Below, in pieces: positions 26,701-32,775 of a DNA stretch of 64,000 nucleotides. Location of the stretch: contig CBDFFP010000005.1 in the NCBI GenBank assembly GCA_965246855.1, forward strand, positions 372,001 through 436,000, read 5' to 3'. Position 1 is the first letter of the stretch. Every line of letters begins with the position of its first letter. Position numbers and translations under genes: made by a program. The stretch is from UBA1952 sp965246855. GTDB taxonomy: Bacteria; Bacteroidota; Bacteroidia; Chitinophagales; Chitinophagaceae. A model generated the notes under the pieces. That model did not search any database, had not been told where the DNA came from, and saw only the letters and a list, made by a program, of their open reading frames with translations.

Positions 26701-27267
26701 GCCCATACCTCAGCAGTGATTGATGCGTTACCCCCTGTGATTGAGGAGCAATTGACTTCACGATATGAATACGGAACCTTCAGGGATAATTCTGGCAGTA
26801 CGGGTGCGGTGTTGCTACGGCCCAATTCCCTGATAGGCGACGATGCAGCGACTGTCCGGGGATGGATAGAGGGCCTCTCTGTAGGATTATCGAAGAATTG
26901 GGCGTCCTTTTACCTCTATCCTGTGATTAGCGCGGACGGGTTTTACATCCAAGGCGTAGCTCAGTTGGAAGATGGTCGCCGTGGCCCTTTTCAACTGCAA
27001 CTCTCCAATTCTGAAGAGCCTGGTCGTTTTGTGGTAAAAGCCAGCTCGCATATTTGTACGGCTTCCAGTAGGCTATTGGCTGGTATTCAATCCAGACGTG
27101 GAGAATACGAAGTGGAAACAGTTGGACGGTTTTATGTGCTTACTGCCGTTTGGCCTATTTACTCAGAAACCCTTCACACAATAATTCGGCGAGTGAATAA
27201 TTTGGTTTTTCTAGCAGACCAAATCGAGCAGGCTGTAACGCCGGATAGAGATGAAATGCCGTGGTGA
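23755..27267 (+). CDS. SNF2/DEAD-type helicase of candidate defence operon
   Basis: An 1170-residue superfamily 2 ATPase. Motif I is GDEVGLGKT at 50-58, motif II DESH at about 213-216, motif III SATP near 275, motif IV KSLVFVRRLGSANELEQRL, motif V VTTDIFREGEDLHTF and motif VI QRTGRIDR at about 912-919. The D-E-V-G-L-G-K-T and Q-R-x-G-R-x-x-R forms point to the SNF2/RapA side of the superfamily. A 400-residue insert separates motifs IV and V. The last 200 residues form a unique domain. It probably moves along duplex DNA and delivers it to the PLD nuclease partner. Confidence 0.88.
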   Translation: MSYLDKDTIKQLLNLGQGFIDENIAERQLEVIRRGFNYITQPENNLLYIGDEVGLGKTYIALGIASLMRHFSAVPEAYQDMILVPKENLQSKWSREIHRFITHNYLLRDNRVKSVLGKPVAGVKQHQTLEPFGEDIPAYQLYRNGTFSFGFGADKHEKLEMLKARLTTTQSKVLLEKAWQKGYYLAAKKHLLKRLYAYLLNSCMPDVEMLIVDESHNFKHGLGDDGHGSVSDRNQVVSRFMGIWQKADENTELFTDFPELLSIVRPILQKVIMLSATPKTHELLEMKRQMNCFLPQHILSDAKTEEQAKTLLQDFFIRGNLNYNIGGQLYSRNRCRYEHRSGNVVCLPDAPPLTFQTDEQAAFLSLLQYKTIGHLDTKHNASFELGMLAGFETFRHDMEMRKSQVTAASSATQGITDEDIATAPDAEYEETRTRQTRHSQDTEVVVSLMESYKSTFDEEPPHPKQDALVQAVGEMMVRGIKSLVFVRRLGSANELEQRLNRFFEERITQELKDKWTKQAPGKLLFTWLQEWDNQQIRLHADELFRTIVSRIIGNRTEYPLTFQDQEDRIAAVTAGLEYLLSNALSHEGYESWITLLKGQIKRSRYPRELIALSHRLLSDTWRDWELTDSEEEGTDEEGEEGDTAYFYHSFERAGMRALKKRIGKSDALELNYYLIHRAIPLGRFDAGKFSDDDIPSKDKSNLREVQRLFLHNVSTGLGSDEQATKSAVAKLTESTLLTRLLLQHCRAELTDFINLAKRSQSLQHDLENLASVLQGVLRKGSGFLPLAIALSSESNEDIFIQMLADEKSVFHLALQEVRTIIRNYALILTTNFSEEAGESQRILKKLNDQAPVIGITGQAKKDRSKVAAQFRMPGFPYVLVTTDIFREGEDLHTFCQNIYHYGIAWNCSDMEQRTGRIDRINSLAYRRLTGRQSLDFNNKVHVFYPFINGTLEVNQIACLYESLNSFVETFNDFTHPHLDRAKAHTSAVIDALPPVIEEQLTSRYEYGTFRDNSGSTGAVLLRPNSLIGDDAATVRGWIEGLSVGLSKNWASFYLYPVISADGFYIQGVAQLEDGRRGPFQLQLSNSEEPGRFVVKASSHICTASSRLLAGIQSRRGEYEVETVGRFYVLTAVWPIYSETLHTIIRRVNNLVFLADQIEQAVTPDRDEMPW

Positions 27268-27341
27268 TGCACAACTACCTTATTCTTTAACCCCATAACA
27301 GCGTAACAGCTAGTTCAATGCTCAACTAGGAATAACACACA

Positions 27342-28088
27342 ATGGAACTTACTCCCGTAAATATCTACCAAGAAACGCTGGGTGTCATCAACAGGCTTGA
27401 AGAGGAGATTAGCCGAGATAGCAGTATAGATGACCCATTACAAGACATCAAAAGGGAGTTCTTTAAGAAGAACTCGCCTAAACTACAACGTCAGTTTGCT
27501 CGTAGAAAACTGCAAGAGAATTTAGACGTTGATAAATCACTTATCCGGTTTTACAAAAGCACTATTAAAGGCCGAAAGAAGAATATGCTTGATCAGGTCT
27601 TCGAAGATTCGGCTATCGTAGTAAACACCGTAAACTTTTTCAGAAGTTACCTTGATGTTGAGACAATCATAGAAGATCACTTTTTTCAGTTCAAAGAAAA
27701 GCTCCGGCAGGCTTTGATTAAAGAAGCAATCTGTGCATTTCTGGAAAAGGAACTTCGTTCTCTACCTATTGAACAACCAAGCGCAGCCGTTGCTACATCA
27801 CCCAAACAAAAACCTGGAGCAAAACGGGAGTACACGATCAAGCAGCAGTCATACGCCTTTTATTTGTTGCTTGGCCAAATGCTCAAAGCCAATTCTGCAA
27901 CTAAGACATCCGTTGCCAAGCTACTGCATTTGTTCTCAGCGAAGACACCCCCTGTAAACTCGAATGGCAATGTGGTGATGAACAAAAGCACGCTATACAA
28001 TGGGTATGCTGCTGCTTTTCCTTCTTCCAAGACAAAGGTACAGCCTAGAGGATTTAAAGTTTGTCAGAGAACACTTCGAGCCTTTTAA
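27342..28088 (+). CDS. Fourth protein of the defence operon, probably frameshifted
   Basis: A 248-residue, helical, charged protein (INRLEEEISRD, KSLIRFYKSTIKGRKKN) of unknown family, 74 bases behind the helicase gene. Its last 15 residues (VQPRGFKVCQRTLRAF) look unlike the rest. One frame over, the sequence YSLEDLKFVREHFEPFKEQ continues to 28191 and ends in a charged coiled coil. Removing one G from the AAGG at about 28036-28038 would join the two parts into a protein of about 283 residues. It may be an error, a mutation or a programmed +1 shift. Confidence 0.65.
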   Translation: MELTPVNIYQETLGVINRLEEEISRDSSIDDPLQDIKREFFKKNSPKLQRQFARRKLQENLDVDKSLIRFYKSTIKGRKKNMLDQVFEDSAIVVNTVNFFRSYLDVETIIEDHFFQFKEKLRQALIKEAICAFLEKELRSLPIEQPSAAVATSPKQKPGAKREYTIKQQSYAFYLLLGQMLKANSATKTSVAKLLHLFSAKTPPVNSNGNVVMNKSTLYNGYAAAFPSSKTKVQPRGFKVCQRTLRAF

Positions 28089-28191
28089 GGAGCAACCAGG
28101 CTTCAAGGAAATACTGGCAGAGAATGGCGAGCTAAACCAGAAAATCAGAGCAGCGGAGAAAAAAGCAGAAGAGAAAAAGAAGAATCGGTAG
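28039..28191 (+). other. Displaced C-terminal frame of the fourth defence gene
   Basis: The +1 frame from 28039 encodes YSLEDLKFVREHFEPFKEQ and continues with a helical tail rich in Glu and Lys to the TAG at 28189-28191. It has no good start of its own (the nearest ATG at 28000 gives an odd hydrophobic lead), so it is best seen as the end of the protein that starts at 27342. Confidence 0.55.
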
Positions 28192-28295
28192 TAAATTTTC
28201 GGGTGACCTGCCCTATGGGTCGAGGGGTGGTTTCGGTTTCAGCTTTGCATTCTCAAACGAGGACAAACAAGAACCTTAAAAACCTCTACAGACCT

Positions 28296-28640
28296 ATGGA
28301 GAAGATTATTCTCACCACCCCCGATGAGTTGCGCGTGCTCATCTCAGAGACCATACGCGATGTCATCCGTCCTGAAAACGCACACCACCCAAATGTGCAG
28401 AGAGGATTAAATAACAGTACCACGGTGTTGTCGGAGTATTTAAATGTTGAACAGGCAGCGAAGTACCTGAACCTGGCGAAACAGACGCTCTACGGCTTTA
28501 CCTCCAACCGGAAGATCCCGTTTATCAAGAAAGCAAAACGCCTGCTGTTCCTTAAAAGCGATTTGGACGCCTGGCTCCAAGAAGGCAAAAAAAATTCCGT
28601 GGTACAGATACGGGCGAAACTGCGCGGCGAAGTTCAGTAA
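28296..28640 (+). CDS. Excisionase-type helix-turn-helix protein
   Basis: From the ATG at 28296 it has 114 residues. The C-terminal 65 residues are a winged-helix domain of the excisionase/HTH_17 kind: YLNVEQAAKYLNLAKQTLYGFTSNRKIPFIKKAKRLLFLKSDLDAWLQ, with the usual W at the end. Such proteins are common on Bacteroidota mobile elements, where they help recombination or regulate mobilisation. No integrase gene is seen nearby. It is followed by a 22-bp repeat array. Confidence 0.8.
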   Translation: MEKIILTTPDELRVLISETIRDVIRPENAHHPNVQRGLNNSTTVLSEYLNVEQAAKYLNLAKQTLYGFTSNRKIPFIKKAKRLLFLKSDLDAWLQEGKKNSVVQIRAKLRGEVQ

Positions 28641-28666
28641 GACGTAAGGAGAACAGCCATCTGCTG

Positions 28667-28803
28667 TTAGTTACCCGTTAGAAAACAACGCCGGATTGTA
28701 GCGCACTTATTAGCAAGCGGTAAGCCGTTTGTTAGCGAGCTGCGAGGCGGTTGTTAGCAAAATCGCCAAAAATAGATGCGCGGCTGTAAGGAGTGTGTTA
28801 GCA
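28667..28803. repeat. 22-bp iteron-like TTAGC array
   Basis: TTAGC starts at 28710, 28732, 28754 and 28798, that is at 22, 22 and 44 base spacing, so one unit in the middle is degenerate. TTAG also occurs at 28667 and 28678. The first units end in CCGTTTG and GCGGTTG, so the unit is about TTAGC-N11-SCGKTTG. The array fills the gap between the excisionase-like gene and the coiled-coil protein gene. Its period resembles replication or transfer iterons. Otherwise the 28641-28912 gap holds nothing. Confidence 0.65.
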
Positions 28804-28912
28804 AAGTGGGGAACACGAAGCAAAATGAAGCGGTAACAAGCCAAAAAGCTGCTCAAACACCGCTGTTTAGCGTCAGAATGCGTGTATTTACACGTCTTTT
28901 AAACCAATAATC

Positions 28913-29356
28913 ATGGAAAATCAAGACAAAACAGCACCAGAAACAGGTGCAAAACCAAAGGAATGCTCACCAGAGCGCCAGTTAGAAGTAGCAGAAGTCA
29001 CTGTAGCCGTTTTAAAAGAGGTTCTGGAGAAGCAGAACAGATACATCCAAAACCTGGAGAGCCAAGTGGGGAGGCTAAACCAAGAGGTAGCGTATCTGTG
29101 TTCAGGCGGGCCGACTTACCAGGACAAGACGTGGCTGGAGAAGGTAGTTCACTGTATTGAAGATGTCGGTGGCGAGCAGATGAATGCGGCGCAGATCCTG
29201 CGGCATTTGGAGCAGCGGGACAACGATTACAAACTGACGAAGCTGAAGGACGCCCGGAAGATGCTTTCAGTGGTATTGAGTAGAGGAGTGAAAACGGGAA
29301 GGCTTTACACCAATTATGAGGTTGGCGTTTCTGGTAGGGTGTACGGGGTGAATTGA
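28913..29356 (+). CDS. Coiled-coil protein, unknown
   Basis: A 147-residue protein. Residues 20-62 form a strong coiled coil (RQLEVAEVTVAVLKEVLEKQ, then QNLESQVGRLNQEVAYL). The C-terminal 80 residues (TWLEKVVHCIEDVGGEQMNA, then KLKDARKMLSVVLSRGVKTGRLY) look like a winged-helix fold, as in proteins that read GRLYTN near the wing. It could be a DNA-binding regulator on the mobile part of the island. The gene lies between the iteron-like array and an RHS remnant. Confidence 0.55.
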   Translation: MENQDKTAPETGAKPKECSPERQLEVAEVTVAVLKEVLEKQNRYIQNLESQVGRLNQEVAYLCSGGPTYQDKTWLEKVVHCIEDVGGEQMNAAQILRHLEQRDNDYKLTKLKDARKMLSVVLSRGVKTGRLYTNYEVGVSGRVYGVN

Positions 29357-29429
29357 AGTTTGCTGCCACTGCTAACTGCCGTTTGCCCAGTCGTGCTATC
29401 ATTCGCCACTAGCTCAATCCCAAATTCAG

Positions 29430-29535
29430 TAGAGGGAGCCTTCGCCTAGCCGCGAGACCGCTACGGCGAGCGAGGGCCGGTTCCTGCCCGCATCGTAGAA
29501 GTAGGACAGACTGTCCATCAACAACGACCCGTTGG
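29430..29535 (-). pseudogene. RHS fragment joined to a border element
   Basis: On the minus strand 29529-29478 reads SLLMDSLSYFYDAGRNR, matching LLMDSLAYFYDAGTNR of the large RHS protein. Directly after it comes the GGAGCCTTCGCCTAGCC border element (29435-29471), which also occurs at the ends of other RHS cassettes. The rest of an RHS gene is missing, so this is a remnant that marks the left edge of the RHS locus. Positions 29357-29429 and 29536-29586 hold nothing recognisable. Confidence 0.7.
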
Positions 29536-29586
29536 GCGTTATGCAGTCACTGCACGGCAAACAAAAGGATAGATAAAACACAAGGG

Positions 29587-29961
29587 TTACGGCGTGTAAA
29601 GCATCACTTGAAGTTCCTCCACCTTGCTAAAACCTTTGTCCGCACTCATAAAAGGCATGTCCAAGTATAGCGCCGTTGCTGCCGCTGCTGCGTCGCCCAG
29701 CTTCAAGCGGTAACGGCTCCGTAAATCGGTATACAATGCTTTAATCTCTTCATTGATTCCCACAACCGTGCAGCTTGATAAAAAAGCCTTGATGCGTTTT
29801 AGCTCCGCCGCTTTGATGTCTGGTTAACCGATCAACTCTAGTTCCGTAACGACGGACAAATAGCCTTGCTGCGGCTCCAAAAAATCAGCCAATCCTTTAT
29901 CATTGCCGCTCAAGAGATAAAGCACGATATTGGCATCCAACGCCAGTTTATTCCCATTCAT
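29587..29961 (-). pseudogene. PIN-domain (VapC-like) toxin with in-frame stop
   Basis: From the ATG at 29961 the frame reads MNGNKLALDANIVLYLLSGN, continues to TELELIG at residue 45, then a TAA (29826-29824), then PDIKAAELKRIKAFLSS and on to the stop at 29587. Without the stop it is a normal 124-residue PIN toxin: acidic site Asp9, Glu in TELELIG, Asp in LKLGDAAAAATAL and Asp in SADKGF. Family members usually have Tyr-Pro here, so TAT/TAC to TAA is one change. The start overlaps the antitoxin end by 14 bases. Confidence 0.85.
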
Positions 29962-30124
29962 CACGCAGCTTTTTCTGGATCACGAGCGGGTCTTCTTTGA
30001 GCTTAATGGTGCCCAGATATTTGTGGGCTTCCATTGTTTTTTTGCGCCCCGGCAAGCTGGAAAGCTTCTCCCGAAGGACCTCTATTTCTTTTTTGCTTGC
30101 TCCTTTTTTCAGTATCAGTACCAT
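29948..30124 (-). CDS. Antitoxin of the PIN pair
   Basis: A 58-residue protein from the ATG at 30124: MVLILKKGASKKEIEVLREK, a basic middle (SSLPGRKKTMEAHKYLGTI) and a helical end (EDPLVIQKKLRDEWE). The order, length and 14-base overlap with the PIN gene fit a VapB-type antitoxin whose C-terminal helix wraps the toxin. The frame is intact. An upstream extension to 30208 exists but runs into the truncated copy of an RHS-like N-terminus (ATG at 30227). Region 30125-30271 has no other gene. Confidence 0.75.
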   Translation of the reverse strand: MVLILKKGASKKEIEVLREKLSSLPGRKKTMEAHKYLGTIKLKEDPLVIQKKLRDEWE

Positions 30125-30271
30125 ATGCGTTGCTTTTACAAGAACAAATTTACAGCCCAACGCAAAAAAGCAGGACCGGCTTTTCTTGCCGCTCCTGCTC
30201 TTCTGCATGTTCTGCTTCTGTTCATGAGGCTGTTTAGCCGACTAAATTAGGACGCAGAACCCTAATACCTA

Positions 30272-30931
30272 TCAGGCCGTAATCGTGGCCATCACCGGCG
30301 CGCTCCATGGGCCGGTTTGGTTGCGCGTGTTGGTCCAGCGCAGAATGTACCAAACCGATTTGCCCGCATCCGTACCGTCAAACGTAGCAATGTAAGGCGA
30401 CTCGGAGTCTACCGCCAAAAAGCGGTACTGCTTTACGTCTGCCGGGGCCGTAGCGCCTATAAAATACCAGATCTCGCAGCCCCGCACCCCCACAGGCCGG
30501 GCACGGCTATTGGGCGTAGCTACATCCCAAAACTCTATCAGGTGTTGCAGCCGAATAGCCGTGCCTATTTTGGCGATGGGCTGGGTGGAAGGCACAGGTG
30601 CAGAGGTACGGGTGGCGGGCTTCTTCAGGTTCAGGGTGTTGCGGTCTATGTCGGTCAGGATGGAATCGGCCAGTCCGCTGTACACATCGCGCAGTTCGGC
30701 TTCCAGCGCATCATGAGCCGTGTTGCGGGCCGAGATATCGTTTTTAGTGCGGGTTTCCTTTACGCTGGCTTTGTTGTAAGCCGTTGTGTAAGTGCTCAAT
30801 AAAGTGTTGAGGGTGGTTTGCCGGGCAGTGGTGATGCCGAAGCGGGTAGCGTTGGCAATCAGGTAAGCGATCACCGCTTTTACGTAGATGAAGAAAAGAT
30901 CTTCTTTGGATGGGAAAATGCCGTTGGCCAT
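30272..30931 (-). CDS. Conserved duplicated protein, copy 1
   Basis: From the ATG at 30931 it has 219 residues. The N-terminal half is helical (EDLFFIYVKAVIAYLIANAT), followed by a Pro/Thr linker (ATRTSAPVPSTQ) and a C-terminal fibronectin-III-like domain (LIEFWDVATPNSRARPVGVR, FLAVDSESPYIATFDGTDAG, WYILRWTNTRNQTGPWS). A copy at 38504-39163 differs by about one residue (A/T at DALE-A/T-ELRD). The frame stays open upstream to 31246 only because a 21-bp tandem repeat lacks stops. No function is known; it may bind a partner at the surface. Confidence 0.75.
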   Translation of the reverse strand: MANGIFPSKEDLFFIYVKAVIAYLIANATRFGITTARQTTLNTLLSTYTTAYNKASVKETRTKNDISARNTAHDALEAELRDVYSGLADSILTDIDRNTLNLKKPATRTSAPVPSTQPIAKIGTAIRLQHLIEFWDVATPNSRARPVGVRGCEIWYFIGATAPADVKQYRFLAVDSESPYIATFDGTDAGKSVWYILRWTNTRNQTGPWSAPVMATITA

Positions 30932-30970
30932 GATTGAAAGGAAATTTAAGAGGGTGGAAAAGATTTTTAG

Positions 30971-31201
30971 AAGCCTCGTAAGAGTGTGACGAGGCTTCGG
31001 GAAGGTTTGATGAGGCTTCGTGAGAGTGTTAGCAGGCCTCGTGAGAGAATGACGAAGCCTCGTGAAAGTGTGACGAGGCTTCGTGAGACTTTGACGAAGG
31101 GTAGTAAGAGTTTGACGAAGGGTAGTAAGAGTTTGACGAGGCCTCGTGAAAGTGTTAGCAGGCCTCGTGAAGATTAGAGCAGGCTTCGTGAAGATTAGAG
31201 C
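30971..31201. repeat. 11 exact 21-bp tandem units upstream of copy 1
   Basis: Units such as AGGCTTCGTGAGAGTGTTAGC, AAGCCTCGTGAAAGTGTGACG and AAGGGTAGTAAGAGTTTGACG begin every 21 bases at 30971, 30992, 31013, 31034, 31055, 31076, 31097, 31118, 31139, 31160 and 31181. The two units at 31097 and 31118 are identical. Because 21 is a multiple of three and no stop falls in frame, the minus strand can be read as heptapeptides (RHTLTRL-like), but this is probably chance. The array is the upstream region of the gene at 30272. Confidence 0.9.
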
Positions 31202-31342
31202 AGGCGGTGGTTTGGCGTAATGTTGCCCTTTGGTGGATATTCTCATCTTTTGGAAAAGTGCTTGTAGAGAAGATGAAACGGAAGGGGCTGGCGCTTTCGT
31301 ATCTGGATGGAAGAAAATTTTGCGAAAAATATTGGGTACAGC

Positions 31343-31376
31343 AAAGCCCCGCCGGTTGGCGGGGCTTTCTTTTTTA
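31343..31376 (+). terminator. Stem-loop with T-run
   Basis: AAAGCCCCGCC (31343-31353) pairs perfectly with GGCGGGGCTTT (31358-31368) around GGTT and is followed by CTTTTTT. A diverged form (CCCCGC with GCGGGG) occurs at the same place in the second copy of the block, near 39560. Next to it at 31383-31411 is a copy of the RHS border element. The rest of 31202-31443 shows no gene. Confidence 0.7.
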
Positions 31377-31443
31377 TTTTAGGAGACGAAGGCGGGAGCC
31401 TTCGCCTAGCTTAGATTTCTTTTATGATGCGGGCTGGTGGCTA

Positions 31444-31722
31444 CTAGGTTGTGTATAGCAAAAATCTAAAAAAGAAAGAGACAAAGACGATAGTAATTAT
31501 CACACTTAACCAAAAACGTTTTCCCATCTTGGCAGGCTCATCTTCAAGCAAGGTCGTGATGGTTGATATTACCTGAACGATCATCAAGGGCGTGTAGATA
31601 ATACCAGTAATAAAAGGGGCAGCGATGAAGTTACCTCTAGGTATATTGTTGATAGCAACCATCATAATAATGCAGACAAGGAGTAACACCGTCTGTAACA
31701 ATTTTACGGTTAGGCTATTCAT
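31444..31722 (-). CDS. Small membrane protein, possible immunity factor
   Basis: A 92-residue protein with three hydrophobic helices (TVKLLQTVLLLVCIIMMVAI; FIAAPFITGIIYTPLMIVQV; FWLSVIITIVFVSFFFRFLL). It starts two bases after the 54-codon gene, in a run of four small genes behind the 32776 RHS cassette. The position and size suggest an inner-membrane immunity protein for a pore-like or membrane-acting toxin, possibly one now lost. AT content is high compared with RHS cores. Confidence 0.6.
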   Translation of the reverse strand: MNSLTVKLLQTVLLLVCIIMMVAINNIPRGNFIAAPFITGIIYTPLMIVQVISTITTLLEDEPAKMGKRFWLSVIITIVFVSFFFRFLLYTT

Positions 31723-31724
31723 CT

Positions 31725-31889
31725 CTAGCGCAGCCCTTTACCTTGTAAACTCGTTCCTACAGACTTAATCTCCTTATCTGCTTCGGCTCCTTCGTCCTTA
31801 TCTGGCGTACTCCGGTCGTCCGGGCGCACCCACAGTCCTGTCTCTGCTCTTATTCCAGATAACTGTGGACTCTCTTCAAGCTTACTCAT
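31725..31889 (-). CDS. Small acidic protein, translationally coupled
   Basis: A 54-codon frame from the ATG at 31889 (MSKLEESPQLSGIRAETGLW and a tail rich in Asp, Glu and Lys). Its start overlaps the TGA of the lipoprotein gene as ATGA, and its stop is two bases before the next ATG. This tight packing argues that it is translated, although it could be the remnant of an RHS-tip gene. No family is recognised. Confidence 0.4.
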   Translation of the reverse strand: MSKLEESPQLSGIRAETGLWVRPDDRSTPDKDEGAEADKEIKSVGTSLQGKGLR

Positions 31890-32254
31890 TTTATGTATTT
31901 AAGGGACTTGTTAGTAGAATATTTATCCAGTATAATAGCCTTTTCCGCACTGCAATCCCACTGCTGAACGTATACGCTATCATGTCTGAAGAGTGAATAT
32001 TTGGCTTCTCCCACTTTCTTATGCAAACTATCCCCAATCATAGGCTTTATTAAAAAATGCCCCTCACTAAAAAGAAGACGCTCCCCTTTATCGGAAATAG
32101 CAACATAAGAGTGAATAGATTCATCAATTAATATGGTATCTATTACTATGTCACCTTCAATTTTGTAAACTCTATTTATTAATATCTCATCACAATTATA
32201 AGTTGTGCAAGCCTCCAACAGAAGAACGGCCATTACAGTAAACCTATTTAGCAT
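31886..32254 (-). CDS. Lipoprotein, possible orphan immunity protein
   Basis: From the ATG at 32254 the product has 122 residues and begins with a lipoprotein signal (MLNRFTVMAVLLLEAC), so it would be anchored in the envelope. The mature part is AT-rich, beta-like and polar (YKIEGDIVIDTILIDESIHS). It sits behind another small gene and has no RHS tip directly upstream, so it may be the immunity gene of a cassette whose toxin was lost. An earlier ATG at 32278 is also possible. Confidence 0.6.
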   Translation of the reverse strand: MLNRFTVMAVLLLEACTTYNCDEILINRVYKIEGDIVIDTILIDESIHSYVAISDKGERLLFSEGHFLIKPMIGDSLHKKVGEAKYSLFRHDSVYVQQWDCSAEKAIILDKYSTNKSLKYIK

Positions 32255-32344
32255 CGCTTTTGTTTTGTATTTCAACATACTTTGTATATCCGACTGACTT
32301 CTTTATACCAAATCCATTACATAAGGAATAGCCATTTGCAAGAG

Positions 32345-32770
32345 TCAATACATAACACTTGTATCAATAGGGCTACTGAGTAAAGGTAAAATCCACTTCA
32401 TGCTATCTGGATAAGAGAGGTTAAATTCTTTGAAATCAGCAGGTAAAACTAATAGTGAGTTTAATTTAGGAAAGCTATAATAGTAAGCAATCGGGAAGTA
32501 TTTATCTATTAACAACTTACTGTTTTCTAAAGTGAAAGTTCGTCCGGAATATGTTGAGCTGGATTTATATTCTTTGCCATAAGCTTTAAAACTAAAAGAA
32601 AACAAAAGCATGTCTGAACGCCCTGTTCTTCTGATATCGTCTATATGTCCTATTGCGATTGAATATCTGCTTTTTAGCAAATACCTTGAGTATTTAGCAA
32701 GACAAAAAAATACGCCCAGAGCGATTATCACACTTGCATAAAAAATCCGAGTTTTTAACTTGTTAGACAC
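32345..32770 (-). CDS. Membrane-anchored protein, probable immunity factor for the 32776 cassette
   Basis: A 141-residue protein with one N-terminal membrane helix (RIFYASVIIALGVFFCLAKY) and an outward or cytoplasmic domain rich in Tyr and Ser (FSFSFKAYGKEYKSSSTYSG). It begins five bases after the stop of the orphan RHS cassette, which is the place of an immunity gene. AT content is far above that of the RHS core. No known family is recognised, so the role rests on position. Confidence 0.65.
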   Translation of the reverse strand: MSNKLKTRIFYASVIIALGVFFCLAKYSRYLLKSRYSIAIGHIDDIRRTGRSDMLLFSFSFKAYGKEYKSSSTYSGRTFTLENSKLLIDKYFPIAYYYSFPKLNSLLVLPADFKEFNLSYPDSMKWILPLLSSPIDTSVMY

Positions 32771-32775
32771 TAGCG

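Noticed and set aside
20571..27267. DISARM system
   Set aside because: A PLD protein and a helicase are present, but the DUF1998 (DrmB) gene and the methylase are not, and the PLD motifs are HKN rather than HKD.
18554..29400. Integrated element bounded by a tRNA-Pro attachment repeat
   Set aside because: The gene content after the tRNA suits an island, but I found no second copy of the tRNA 3' end and no integrase gene in the window.
30971..31201. CRISPR array
   Set aside because: Units are contiguous 21-mers without spacers and no cas genes are present. The same holds for the arrays at 10831 and 28667.
30932..31246. Heptapeptide-repeat N-terminal extension of the 219-aa protein
   Set aside because: The 21-bp array is open in frame only because 21 is a multiple of three; the two copies differ in the last units, and the ATG at 30931 gives a sensible start.
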